Below, in pieces: positions 34,812 through 43,753 of a stretch of 64,000 nucleotides of DNA; within the stretch, counting starts at the first letter, position 1; each line of letters opens with the position of its first letter. The notes under the pieces were generated by a model, which was not told the DNA's origin, searched no databases, and saw nothing but the letters and a program-made list of their open reading frames with translations. Source of the DNA: an uncultured Bacilli bacterium (GTDB lineage: Bacteria; Bacillota_I; Bacilli_A; RF39; UBA660). The stretch lies in NCBI GenBank assembly GCA_934096265.1, contig CAKOLI010000004.1:1-64000 (forward strand), given 5' to 3'. Both the position numbers and the translations under genes were made by a program.

Positions 34812-36048
34812 GGTATTCTTTGGATATTTGTTGGTCTATAGTGGTGGTAATTGCTTCTACGTATTTATCTTTGTTGGTTATTATGTTGGCTATATCATTT
34901 TTATTTATAATATAGCCTAGTTCGATGATGTAGCTTTCTATTCCTTTGTTAGAGTTATAATATGGATTAATACCTACATCTTTTTCACGGCCATCAACAT
35001 AGCCTCCAGTTATATATCCACCTGATTCTCTTAACATGTAGTAATAGGCAGCGCCTACAGATATATTATATGGATTATCTTCTCTTCTTGCTAGTTCTTC
35101 TTTGGTAACTATTCTAGTATAGACACCATTTAGCATTTTGAAACTCATATTGTTAGAGTAAGATGTGTTTGCTTTTTCAACGATGCTATCTGCTAGGGTG
35201 CTGGCAAAGGTATAATCTATATTAGGGGGAGTTAGTATTTCTACTCCATGCATATTTTTATTAGCATGGCTATTTAGATGGATGGAAAATAAGTATTTAG
35301 AGTTATTTATATGGGGTATTACTACTCTTCCTATTTCATTATTTACGTTGTATTCTTCTAGGTCTATATCTTTATCTCTTGTTATTCCTACTTTATAGCC
35401 TAATTGTTCTAGTGATGATTTTATAGATAGGGCAACTTCTAGGGATACATTTTTTTCTAATTTAGAACTTCCTATTGCTCCTGAGTCTTTGCCTCCATGG
35501 CCTGCATCGATGGTAATATCATATATGTTGTTATCTTTATTTTCTTCTACATTAAGGGTTAGGGTGTTATATTTTGTATCTGTATTAATAGTTATTTTAT
35601 TATTATATTTAGATAAGGTGTAATAAGTAATACTTGGATAAGTAGTGGTGTTATTTAAAGCATAATACTTTATGTTATTATCTTTATCTTTTGCTTTTAT
35701 AAATAGGTAATGGGTAGTTCTTGTTAAATTATCTAGGTACATACCGGTGTTGATTTTATCTGATATATAGAATTTAGTTTTATTTTCTTCTTCTTTAGTT
35801 ATTAGGGGGAGTTCTATTTCTTTGTCTGATACTATTGCTAGAGTGATGTTTGTATATTCATTAGTAGGTAGTGTTCCTTTTATGTTTAAATGGGTACCAT
35901 ATACATAATACTCTTCTATATCAATGGGGGTTTGTTCTTTGGTTATTGAAAGGGAAGTATTGTTGGCAGTGGTATTATTTTTATTATAGTAGATAATAAG
36001 TAATACTAGGGCAAGGATAATTGTTATGCTTATTAGCTTTTTTTTCAT
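34807..36048 (-). CDS. N-acetylmuramoyl-L-alanine amidase (Amidase_3)
   Basis: A 413-residue peptidoglycan hydrolase anchored by an N-terminal membrane helix (about 4-22). The C-terminal catalytic domain (about 170-410) has zinc-ligand motifs ITIDAGHGGKDSGA, SLEVA (Glu), SIHLNSHAN and the late catalytic Glu in SYIIELGYI. The region before it (about 25-165) is beta-rich and of unknown type. It starts 1 bp after sufB and is probably co-transcribed with it, an odd partner for iron-sulfur assembly. CwlD-like spore amidases share the domain, but the role here is open. Confidence 0.9.
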   Translation of the reverse strand: MKKKLISITIILALVLLIIYYNKNNTTANNTSLSITKEQTPIDIEEYYVYGTHLNIKGTLPTNEYTNITLAIVSDKEIELPLITKEEENKTKFYISDKINTGMYLDNLTRTTHYLFIKAKDKDNNIKYYALNNTTTYPSITYYTLSKYNNKITINTDTKYNTLTLNVEENKDNNIYDITIDAGHGGKDSGAIGSSKLEKNVSLEVALSIKSSLEQLGYKVGITRDKDIDLEEYNVNNEIGRVVIPHINNSKYLFSIHLNSHANKNMHGVEILTPPNIDYTFASTLADSIVEKANTSYSNNMSFKMLNGVYTRIVTKEELARREDNPYNISVGAAYYYMLRESGGYITGGYVDGREKDVGINPYYNSNKGIESYIIELGYIINKNDIANIITNKDKYVEAITTTIDQQISKEYQ

Positions 36049-37359
36049 TTATTTTCCTCCTATATTTAGGCTAAGTAGGCGATTTAATTCAACGGCATAT
36101 TCCATGGGGAGTTCTTCTCTAAATACATTTATAAAGCCCATTATGATTAGTTCTTTAGCTTTGTCTTCGGTAAGACCTCTTGATGTTAGGTAAAATAATT
36201 GTTCTTCTCCTATTTTTGAGACAGTTGCTTCATGTTCTAATATTGATGTATCGTTTTCTACTATGTTGGTTGGAACGGTATCACTTTTAGAAAGGTCATC
36301 TAGGATGATTGTGTCACATTTGACTGATGCTTTGGAATGATGAGCCTTATCAGATATTCTCGCTGTTCCACGGTATGTTGCATTGCCACCTAGGGAGGCT
36401 ATTGATTTTGATACGATGTTGCTTTTGGTGTAAGGAGCTAAATGGATCATTTTAGCTCCTGCATCTTGTATTTGACCTGCAGTGGCACTAGCTACGGAGA
36501 TACATGTTCCTCTTGCGTTTTTACCATTTAGTATGCAGCATGGATATTTCATGTTTACTTTGGCTCCAATGTTACCATCTATCCATTCCATTAGGCCACC
36601 TTCTTCTACAATAGCTCTTTTGGTTACTAGGTTATAGGTATTGTTTGACCAGTTTTGGATAGTAGTGTAACGACATTTAGCGTTTTTTAGAACGAATATT
36701 TCGACAACAGCGGCGTGTAGTGAGTCTTCTGTGTAAGTTGGAGCAGTACATCCTTCTATATAATGAAGTTCGCTTCCTTCGTCTACTATGATTAGAGTTC
36801 TTTCAAATTGTCCCATGTTTTTTCCATTTATACGAAAATAGCTTTGTAATGGTCTATCTAGTTTAGTATTTTTAGGGATATAGATAAATGTGCCTCCTGA
36901 GAATACAGCTCCGTTTAAGGCAGTAAATTTATTTTCATCATATTTTACTAATGTATTAAAATATTTCATAAATAAATCTGGATATTTTTTAATAGCACTG
37001 TCTGTATCTAAGAAGATAATGTTTTTCTTTACTAATTCTTCTTTCATGTTGTGATATATTACTTCACTATCATATTGTGCACCAATACCATCTAAATATG
37101 TCTTTTCAGCTTTAATAACTCCTAAATTATCAAATTCGCATCTTATATTTTCATTAATATTATCCCATTTATCAGTTAAATCATTTGCTCTTTGTTTGTA
37201 ATATGTAATGTCATCATAATTTATATCAATTGTAGGCCCAAAATTAGGATTTGGTAAGCTATTAAATTTATCTAAGCATTTTAATCTAAAGTCTAGGACG
37301 TATGATGGTTCTTCTTTTATTTGTGATATTTTCTTTATTACTTCTTTTGTTAATTTCAT
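36049..37359 (-). CDS. sufB: Fe-S cluster assembly scaffold SufB
   Basis: A 436-residue member of the SufBC2D complex. Family stretches include NFGPTIDINYDD, GGTFIYIPKNTKLDRPLQSYFRIN, HYIEGCTAP, GTARISDKAHHSKASVKCDT and the end SRGLTEDKAKELIIMGF. It is about 30 residues shorter than typical SufB. It lies after sufU with a terminator-like hairpin between, and an extended TGC-TATAAT lies just before its ribosome binding site. It may thus have partial independent expression. Confidence 0.95.
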   Translation of the reverse strand: MKLTKEVIKKISQIKEEPSYVLDFRLKCLDKFNSLPNPNFGPTIDINYDDITYYKQRANDLTDKWDNINENIRCEFDNLGVIKAEKTYLDGIGAQYDSEVIYHNMKEELVKKNIIFLDTDSAIKKYPDLFMKYFNTLVKYDENKFTALNGAVFSGGTFIYIPKNTKLDRPLQSYFRINGKNMGQFERTLIIVDEGSELHYIEGCTAPTYTEDSLHAAVVEIFVLKNAKCRYTTIQNWSNNTYNLVTKRAIVEEGGLMEWIDGNIGAKVNMKYPCCILNGKNARGTCISVASATAGQIQDAGAKMIHLAPYTKSNIVSKSIASLGGNATYRGTARISDKAHHSKASVKCDTIILDDLSKSDTVPTNIVENDTSILEHEATVSKIGEEQLFYLTSRGLTEDKAKELIIMGFINVFREELPMEYAVELNRLLSLNIGGK

Positions 37360-37396
37360 ACTACCATCTCCTCTTTATTAATTATAGCAAAAATAG

Positions 37397-37424
37397 TAAA
37401 AAAAAGATAGTATTGTACTATCCT
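37397..37424 (-). terminator. Terminator-like hairpin between sufU and sufB
   Basis: On the minus strand GGATAGTA-CAA-TACTATC is followed by eight T residues and overlaps the sufU stop codon. A stem of 7 bp with loop of 3 suggests partial termination inside the suf operon. Confidence 0.6.
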
Positions 37425-37846
37425 TTTGTGTTATCTTTTAATAATTTTTCCATTCCATTCCATGTTAATGTGGCACATTTTTTGCGGGATGGTTGTTTGT
37501 ATGTTTCACTATATACGATTGCCTCTTGTAAGATAGTTGGTTCGTATGGTTTTTCTTCTATCATATTATGATAGTTATTAATTATATTTATTGCTTCGTC
37601 TACTTTTTTACCAATTAGTAATTTAGTCATGATAGAGGTAGTTGATATAGATATGGCACATGCTTCTCCTTCAAAGCAGATGTCTTCTATTATGTTTTCT
37701 TTTAGTTTAACATATAAATCTATATTGTCTATACATGAGTCATTATTTGTATTTATTTTAATATAGTCATTAGATTCTGGGACTTTTTTGTTGTTTGGGT
37801 ATTGGTAATTGTCTAATATTATATTTCTTTTTAAGTTATCATCCAT
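37418..37846 (-). CDS. sufU: Iron-sulfur assembly sulfurtransferase SufU
   Basis: A 142-residue zinc protein that takes persulfide from SufS. Metal or sulfur-binding cysteines appear in NDSCIDNIDL, FEGEACAIS and RKKCATLTW, matching the three conserved cysteines of SufU. I choose the ATG at 37846 (AGGTGAT in front). A 27-bp longer frame overlaps sufS and has no site. It follows sufS as in most Bacillota. Confidence 0.92.
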   Translation of the reverse strand: MDDNLKRNIILDNYQYPNNKKVPESNDYIKINTNNDSCIDNIDLYVKLKENIIEDICFEGEACAISISTTSIMTKLLIGKKVDEAINIINNYHNMIEEKPYEPTILQEAIVYSETYKQPSRKKCATLTWNGMEKLLKDNTKG

Positions 37847-37854
37847 ATTATCAC

Positions 37855-39051
37855 CTACAATATTTCTTGCCAAATGTTCTTACTATTTTTAAGTACGTTT
37901 ATTAGTAAGTCTATTTCTTCTTTAGTATTATATAGAGCTAGGCTAATTCGGCATGTGTTTCTTATATTTATTTCATCTTTTAGTATTTTAGCACAGTGGT
38001 TACCTGCACGGATGCAGATATTATATTTATCTAGATATATAGAAGTATCTTGACTAAATACTCCTTTTATGTTAAATGCGACGGTTGGTCCTTGGGCAAA
38101 TTCATTATATATTGTAATAAAATCTAGTTGTTTTAATTTTGATATTAGGTAGTTACGTAAATTTAGTTCGTATTCTTCTATTTTGTCTATACCTATATTT
38201 TTTATGTATTTTATGGCACTGCCAAGGCCTATTACTCCTGCGATGTTAGGTGTTCCTCCTTCTAGGCGAAGAGGGAGTGGTTTTAGTTCATAGTAACCGT
38301 TTTCTTCAAACAAAGAATTCATACCTCCTCCATAATTTAGAGGGTCTACTTGGGATAGAAGGTCATATTTGCCATATATAACTCCTACTCCTGTTGGTCC
38401 ATATAATTTATGGGATGAGAATGTGTAGAAGTCTACATCCATATCAGATGCATCTACTTTGGTATGGGCTATGCTTTGGGCACCGTCTATTAAGACTGTG
38501 ATGCCTTTTTTATGAGCTAGAGAAGTTATATCTTTGATAGGTCTTATATCCCCTATTACGTTAGTGATGTGAGCTATAGATATTACTTTTGTTTTAGGAG
38601 TTATTACGCTATTTAGATTAGATAATGATAGTTCTTTTTGCTCGGTAAGAGGGATATATTTTACTTTGATGCCTATACTTTTTTCAAGAATAAACCATGG
38701 TAAAACATTTGATGCATGTTCACTTTTGGTAATTAGAACTTCATCATCTTTAGAAAGTATTTTTTTAAAGTAGCCAAAGACTAGTAAGTTTATGCTTTCA
38801 GTGTTACCACTTGTAAATACTATTTCGTTAGGACTTTTAGCATTTATAAATTCTTTAATTATGTTTCTTGTTTCTTCATATTTATCTGAAGCTATTTGAC
38901 TAATTTTATAATCTCCTCGGTGGGCATTAGCACAGTAATTAGTGTAATAGTCATTCATACTATCTAATACCACTTTTGGTTTAAAAGTAGTGGCTCCGTT
39001 GTCAAAATAGACAAGATTATCTTTAATCATGGGGAAGTCTTCTCTATGCAT
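37855..39051 (-). CDS. sufS: Cysteine desulfurase SufS
   Basis: A 398-residue PLP enzyme that extracts sulfur from cysteine. The PLP lysine lies in FSSHKLYGPTGVGVIYG, and the active cysteine (about 353) in RAGNHCAKIL, where the common family sequence is RAGHHCAQP. Other blocks are DNGATTFKP and ANAHRGDY. It sits between the short sufD and sufU with gaps under 10 bp. Confidence 0.96.
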   Translation of the reverse strand: MHREDFPMIKDNLVYFDNGATTFKPKVVLDSMNDYYTNYCANAHRGDYKISQIASDKYEETRNIIKEFINAKSPNEIVFTSGNTESINLLVFGYFKKILSKDDEVLITKSEHASNVLPWFILEKSIGIKVKYIPLTEQKELSLSNLNSVITPKTKVISIAHITNVIGDIRPIKDITSLAHKKGITVLIDGAQSIAHTKVDASDMDVDFYTFSSHKLYGPTGVGVIYGKYDLLSQVDPLNYGGGMNSLFEENGYYELKPLPLRLEGGTPNIAGVIGLGSAIKYIKNIGIDKIEEYELNLRNYLISKLKQLDFITIYNEFAQGPTVAFNIKGVFSQDTSIYLDKYNICIRAGNHCAKILKDEINIRNTCRISLALYNTKEEIDLLINVLKNSKNIWQEIL

Positions 39052-39055
39052 ATTA

Positions 39056-39799
39056 TCACCTCCAATACTTATTTATTTCGTTTAATATAATTTCTTTTAA
39101 GTTAAGGTCAAGGTCGGTATTTCCAATAAGAAAACCTTTAATTAATAATTTAAGTCCTGATGTGTAATCAATGCCTCTTGTACTTAGATAGAATAGTGAT
39201 TCTTTATCAAATGTTCCAATACTGCTACTGTGAGTGGCAGATATATCTTTTTCATCAATATACATATTAGGTTTTATTATGGAGTTATTTTTATCCATTG
39301 TAATTATTTTGGTTGCTTGTTTGATAATACTATTTTTAGAGTTTTTAGGTACGTAACTATCAATAGTGAAAGAAGCGGTAGAATTATCTAGGGTGATACT
39401 TTTACAGATAATGTTACTGGTAGTGTTTTTACTATTATGTTTTACTATTATATGGTTTTTATCTATATTCTTAGTAATGCTACTGTAGTTATAGTTAATA
39501 GAGGCATATTCTTCATTTAGAGATATTATTACTTCTTCTTCTTTATTTTGGTCACTAGAGAAATTTACTACTTCTAATTTGGAGTTTTTGTATAGGTTAT
39601 ATTCTATTTTTGTTTTAGAGTTAGTGTTATTTGATAAAAGATAGATACTTGCAGTTTGACTACAAGGTATATTAATAATTAGATGTTTATATTCTGTACT
39701 TTGAATATTTATAAATAATTTGTTATTTGATACGTCTATGTTAATTATATCAGGGCTATCATTAGTTATTATCATGTTTTCTAGTAATATTTTATTCAT
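39056..39799 (-). CDS. sufD: Short SufD-like subunit
   Basis: A 247-residue SufB/SufD family protein. The conserved end is present (HSSSIGTFDKESLFYLSTRGIDYTSGLKLLIKGF), and the middle consists of beta-helix-like strands. Typical SufD proteins have 400 or more residues, so the N-terminal helical domain is missing and the beta core is trimmed. Reading frame and codon use look healthy, so this is a compact form rather than a pseudogene. It overlaps sufC by 8 bp. Confidence 0.85.
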   Translation of the reverse strand: MNKILLENMIITNDSPDIINIDVSNNKLFINIQSTEYKHLIINIPCSQTASIYLLSNNTNSKTKIEYNLYKNSKLEVVNFSSDQNKEEEVIISLNEEYASINYNYSSITKNIDKNHIIVKHNSKNTTSNIICKSITLDNSTASFTIDSYVPKNSKNSIIKQATKIITMDKNNSIIKPNMYIDEKDISATHSSSIGTFDKESLFYLSTRGIDYTSGLKLLIKGFLIGNTDLDLNLKEIILNEINKYWR

Positions 39800-40568
39800 G
39801 TTGTTTATCCTTGTCTATAGTATTTGTCTTAGCTATTACGTTAAGATATCCTTCTTGTTCTATTTTTTTAGCAAGAGTGGCATCTTTTGTTTGAACTATT
39901 TTTCCTTGATATAAAATGTGGACGTAGTTTGGATGTAGATATTCTAAAATACGTGGATAATGAGTAATTATAAGTATTGATGTATTTGGATTTTCTTGTT
40001 TATATTTAAAGATGTTTTCTGATACTATTTTTAGACTGTCAACGTCGAGTCCTGAGTCTAATTCATCTAATATAATTAGAGATGGTTCTAGTATTTTTAG
40101 TTGGAGTACTTCGTTCTTTTTTCTTTCTCCTCCAGAGAAACCTAAGTTTAATTCACGATGGATCATTTCTTTATTCATATGTAAATCAGTTATGGCTTTT
40201 TCACATTTTAGCATAAAGTCATATAAGCCAACTGGTTTGTTTAATTTTTCACTTAATGCCGTTTTGAGAAAGTCTTGATTAGATACTCCTTCTATGGCAA
40301 TAGGGTTTTGCATAGCAAGGAATATTCCTTTCCTGCTACGGATATATGTTTCTTCATTTGTGATGTCTTCATCATTAAAAATAATGTTACCTTTAGTTAT
40401 TTTGTAATTGGTATCTCCCATAATTATTTTAGATAGTGTTGACTTCCCTACTCCATTTGGTCCCATTACGGCATGAATTTCCCCATCGTTTATAGTAAGG
40501 TTTAAATCTTTTAATATTTCTTTGTCTTCTATTTGACAAGATAGGTTGTTAATAATTAATTTTGCCAT
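39792..40568 (-). CDS. sufC: Fe-S cluster assembly ATPase SufC
   Basis: A 258-residue ABC ATPase of the SufBCD complex. Walker A is GPNGVGKST, the signature is LGFSGGERKK, Walker B is SLIILDELDSGLD and the H-loop is IITHYPRIL. It is the first gene of sufC-D-S-U-B, the gene order of Gram-positive SUF systems. A promoter lies at 40587-40615. Confidence 0.97.
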   Translation of the reverse strand: MAKLIINNLSCQIEDKEILKDLNLTINDGEIHAVMGPNGVGKSTLSKIIMGDTNYKITKGNIIFNDEDITNEETYIRSRKGIFLAMQNPIAIEGVSNQDFLKTALSEKLNKPVGLYDFMLKCEKAITDLHMNKEMIHRELNLGFSGGERKKNEVLQLKILEPSLIILDELDSGLDVDSLKIVSENIFKYKQENPNTSILIITHYPRILEYLHPNYVHILYQGKIVQTKDATLAKKIEQEGYLNVIAKTNTIDKDKQHE

Positions 40569-40586
40569 TTGTAAATCACCATCTAT

Positions 40587-40615
40587 ATTGTAACAAATTT
40601 CTTGTAAAAAGTCTA
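40587..40615 (-). promoter_or_regulatory. Sigma-A promoter of the suf operon
   Basis: On the minus strand TAGACT (40610-40615), 17 bp and TACAAT (40587-40592). Confidence 0.6.
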
Positions 40616-40648
40616 TATTCTATTAGTAGATATGTGGTATTAGCTATT

Positions 40649-40678
40649 AAAAAAATTGTAGGTTTTAGCTACAATTTA
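40649..40678 (-). terminator. Intrinsic terminator of the sigma-factor array
   Basis: Stem AAATTGTAG / CTACAATTT (9 bp) with a T-run on the minus strand, overlapping the stop codon of the last sigma gene. Confidence 0.75.
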
Positions 40679-41503
40679 ATATAATTCTAATGACTCATAA
40701 GTTTCTTTTGTTCTTAGACGTTTTAAAGCTCTTTTTTCTATTTGTCTTATACATTCTCCAGTCACATTGTATTTTTGCCCAAGTTTAACATATGATACTG
40801 GTTCTTTGTCAAAGCCATAGTGGAGTCTTAGTATTTTTTGTTCTTCTTCTGGTAGTGATAGAAGAAGTTTTTCTAGTATGGGTCTTAGCATGGTTTTAAT
40901 TACTTGTTCTTCTATATTTGTAGTGTTATATGACTGACAAGGACAGTTTTTTTCTTCTTCGATGATGCGTTCTAATGATACTGTTTGCTGTTCTATAGCT
41001 TCTTTTAGTCTTTTAGCTTTAGAAGTGGTACTGCTTAGGTTATTTATAGCTTCATCTATATCAATAGGTAGACCTGTTTGTTTTAGGTGCTCTTCATTTA
41101 GTTTGTTATATCTATTTACTAAGTAATATATATTATGTGGTATCCTTATTGTTCTACTTTTACTTATAATACCTTTGCCTATTGATTGTTTTATCCAATA
41201 TGTTGCATAGGTTGAGAATTTGCAATCTTTTTGGGGATCAAAGTTGTCTATTGCTTTCATAAGACCAAGATTGCCTTCTTGGATTAAGTCTAGTAAGTCT
41301 AGTCCTTTGTTTTGATAGTGTTTAGCTATATATACAACTAATTTTAGATTAGCTTTTATAAATACTTCGTAAGCAGAGTTGTCTTTGTTTTTTATTCTTT
41401 TAATTAGTTCTATTTCTTCTTCTTTAGTTAGAAGTGGTATGTTTTTAATTTCTTCAAAGTATTGATCTACAGATGTTTCTTTATAATAATTTTTATTTTC
41501 CAT
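40676..41503 (-). CDS. Sigma-70 family factor, paralog 1 of the array
   Basis: A 275-residue sigma factor with regions 1.2-4.2. Core-binding region 2.2 (DLLDLIQEGNLGLMKAIDNFD) is RpoD-like. Region 2.3-2.4 reads KFSTYATYWIKQSIGKGI then SRTIRIPHNI. Region 4.2 reads KLGQKYNVTGECIRQIEKRA, where the DNA-reading RER of SigA is GEC. A Cys-rich loop (EEEKNCPCQSYN) lies in region 3. No Shine-Dalgarno sequence precedes its ATG, which lies 7 bp after the SigA stop, so translation is probably coupled. It is likely an alternative factor with altered -35 preference (inference). Confidence 0.9.
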   Translation of the reverse strand: MENKNYYKETSVDQYFEEIKNIPLLTKEEEIELIKRIKNKDNSAYEVFIKANLKLVVYIAKHYQNKGLDLLDLIQEGNLGLMKAIDNFDPQKDCKFSTYATYWIKQSIGKGIISKSRTIRIPHNIYYLVNRYNKLNEEHLKQTGLPIDIDEAINNLSSTTSKAKRLKEAIEQQTVSLERIIEEEKNCPCQSYNTTNIEEQVIKTMLRPILEKLLLSLPEEEQKILRLHYGFDKEPVSYVKLGQKYNVTGECIRQIEKRALKRLRTKETYESLELY

Positions 41504-41510
41504 ATTATTA

Positions 41511-42605
41511 TTACAAATAGTCTTTAAGTTGTTTAGCTCGTGATGGAGATCTTAATTTTCTTAGAGCTTTTGCTTCTATTTGTCTTATTCTTTCTCTTGT
41601 TACGTTAAATTCTTTACCTACTTCTTCTAAAGTTCTAGGAGTGTCGTCTTCTAAGCCAAAACGAAGGGTGATTACTCTTGCTTCTCTTGGGCTTAATTTG
41701 CTTAATAACTCGCTGATTTTTGTTTTTAGTTCTTTTTTTTCATACATAACGTCTGTTTGTTGTTGACTATCATCCGGGATGAATTGTCCTAGAACTGAGC
41801 TATCATCATCTGAAGATAAAATAGGAGTTTCTAATGATACTGGTTCTTGGGCATATTTCATTATTTCTCTTACTTTTTCTGCTTCTAAATTTAGTTCGTT
41901 TGCGATGTCTTCGATTGTTGGTTCTTCTCCATTTAAAGCAGTTAATCTGTTACGAGCTTTTTCTACTTTGTTTATTGTTTCTACCATATGGACAGGTATT
42001 CTTATTGTTCTTGCTTGGTCCGCTATGGCACGAGTTATACCTTGTCTTATCCACCAAGTGGCATAGGTTGAGAATTTGTATCCTTTATCTACATCGAATT
42101 TGTCTGCGGCTTTCATAAGGCCAGTATTTCCTTCTTGAATTAAATCTGATATAGATAGACCACGATTTACATATCTTTTAGCAATAGAGAATACTAATCT
42201 TAAGTTAGCAGATATTAAGAGATTTCTAGCTTCTTCGTCTTTATTCTTACATCTTCTTGCTAATTCTTTTTCCTCTTCTATAGTAAGTAATGGTATTTCG
42301 CCTATTTCACTTAAGTAAAGTTTTAGTATATCTGTAGATGCAGCATTATCATTATATTCATATACTTTAGAGCTATTAAAGTCAATGTTATCTTGTATCT
42401 CATATACTTCTTCAAAGAATTGATGATATTTATCAAATGCTTCTTCAGAAGTAATGCTTTCTGCAAATATAGTTATATATTCTCTTACTTTATCTTTACC
42501 ATATTTGTTCTCTATTTGTCTATAGTAGTCTTTAGTTAATTTTTTTTCATTACTTTTATGAATTAAATCTGCGACTATTGATATAATTTTAGTATCTTGT
42601 TCCAT
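41511..42605 (-). CDS. sigA: Housekeeping sigma factor SigA/RpoD
   Basis: A 364-residue primary sigma factor. Region 2.2-2.4 is DLIQEGNTGLMKAADKFD, KFSTYATWWIRQGITRAI, ADQARTIRIPVHM. Region 3 includes EEPTIEDIANELN, and region 4.2 is EVGKEFNVTRERIRQIEAKA, ending RKLRSPSRAKQLKDYL. These are near-consensus for SigA. It has a short N-terminus of about 80 residues in place of region 1.1. dnaG is not next to it as in most Bacillota. Start 42605 has GGGGG at nine bases; the ATG at 42614 abuts that site. Confidence 0.96.
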   Translation of the reverse strand: MEQDTKIISIVADLIHKSNEKKLTKDYYRQIENKYGKDKVREYITIFAESITSEEAFDKYHQFFEEVYEIQDNIDFNSSKVYEYNDNAASTDILKLYLSEIGEIPLLTIEEEKELARRCKNKDEEARNLLISANLRLVFSIAKRYVNRGLSISDLIQEGNTGLMKAADKFDVDKGYKFSTYATWWIRQGITRAIADQARTIRIPVHMVETINKVEKARNRLTALNGEEPTIEDIANELNLEAEKVREIMKYAQEPVSLETPILSSDDDSSVLGQFIPDDSQQQTDVMYEKKELKTKISELLSKLSPREARVITLRFGLEDDTPRTLEEVGKEFNVTRERIRQIEAKALRKLRSPSRAKQLKDYL

Positions 42606-42606
42606 A

Positions 42607-43692
42607 TTATACATCCCCCTTTGTTTTGTATTTGCTTTTCAATTTATTTAATGCGATATTTTCTATTCGTCTTACACGTTCTCTTGATAAGTGAAGTTTA
42701 TCTCCTACTTGTTTTAATGACTCTGGTTCTTCATTGTTAAGGCCAAATCTTAATGTAATTATAGTTCTTTTCCTTTCTTTTAAGATGTTTAATGCTTCTT
42801 GTAGTTCTTTGTTTTCTAATTTTTGTTCTATTTGTGTTTCTATGTCTTTTTCGCTTTCATCTTTAATTAAATCTTTTAAATACACTTCATCTCCATTACG
42901 GATGATTGGTGTATCAAATGATGTTACGCTTTGAGTTACAGCTTTTATTTTTCTAATTTTATCTTCATCACAATCTAAGATAGATGCGGCTTCTTTATCT
43001 GTTAGACTTTTACCATTTTCGGCTTCATATCTTTGTGTTAGTATGTTGTATGATCTTAATAAGTAGGCCATATGTCTTGGTAATCTTACTACCCTAGATT
43101 TGTTTGTTAGAGCTATTGTTATTGCTTGCCTTATCCACCAGGTGGCATAGGTTGAGAATTTATTAGGCATATTTTTATCAAATCTTGATACGGCCTTCAT
43201 TAGGCCAATGTTACCTTCTTGGACTAGTTCTAAGAAGTCTAAGCCATTGCCTAAATACTTTTTAGCGATAGAAACAACTAATCTTAGGTTTGAGGTAACT
43301 AGTTTTTGATAAGATGCTTTATCGGTATTTTTTCTTGCTAGTAAATCTTTTTCTTCTTCTTTGGTTAATAATGGATATATAGATATATCATTAAGATAGA
43401 TAGTTTCTAGGTCACTAGCAACAGAATATGCATAGTTATTTATATATTCATTATCTGTATCTTTTAATTCTTCTTCTATAACTAGTAATTCTTCTAAGAA
43501 TTTGTGTTCTTTTTCTAATTGTTTTTGGCTTAAGCTAGTTATATATAAAGAAACTGCGTTATTTATAGCATCTTTGCCATATTTATCTGATAGGTCTTGA
43601 TAATGCTTTTTAGTTAAGAGACCTTTTTGGCTTTTTAGTTTTAGGTTTCCTATTATTTCTACAACATTATCAAAAGATATATCTTTTTCCAT
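42607..43692 (-). CDS. Sigma-70 family factor, paralog 3 of the array
   Basis: A 361-residue RpoD-like sigma factor and the closest relative of the SigA next door. It has the same N-terminal module (KKHYQDLSDKYGKD), YPLLTKEEEKDLLAR and DFLELVQEGNIGLMKAV. Region 2.4 differs (ITIALTNKSRVVRLPRHM against ITRAIADQARTIRIPVHM), and region 4.2 is QVGDKLHLSRERVRRIENIA. It keeps the RER of SigA, so -35 reading may be similar while -10 reading may differ. It has its own promoter at 43724-43752. The frame could start at GTG 43701, but ATG 43692 has GGGGTGA in front. Confidence 0.92.
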   Translation of the reverse strand: MEKDISFDNVVEIIGNLKLKSQKGLLTKKHYQDLSDKYGKDAINNAVSLYITSLSQKQLEKEHKFLEELLVIEEELKDTDNEYINNYAYSVASDLETIYLNDISIYPLLTKEEEKDLLARKNTDKASYQKLVTSNLRLVVSIAKKYLGNGLDFLELVQEGNIGLMKAVSRFDKNMPNKFSTYATWWIRQAITIALTNKSRVVRLPRHMAYLLRSYNILTQRYEAENGKSLTDKEAASILDCDEDKIRKIKAVTQSVTSFDTPIIRNGDEVYLKDLIKDESEKDIETQIEQKLENKELQEALNILKERKRTIITLRFGLNNEEPESLKQVGDKLHLSRERVRRIENIALNKLKSKYKTKGDV

Positions 43693-43723
43693 ATTATTCA
43701 CCCCTTTTTTTGCACGAATAGAT

Positions 43724-43752
43724 ATATTATCATAATTTTATGTTATTGTCAA
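43724..43752 (-). promoter_or_regulatory. Internal sigma-A promoter for the paralog 3 - sigA - paralog 1 unit
   Basis: On the minus strand TTGACA (43747-43752), 17 bp and TAATAT (43724-43729), located exactly at the end of the paralog 4 gene. Confidence 0.8.
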
Positions 43753-43753
43753 A

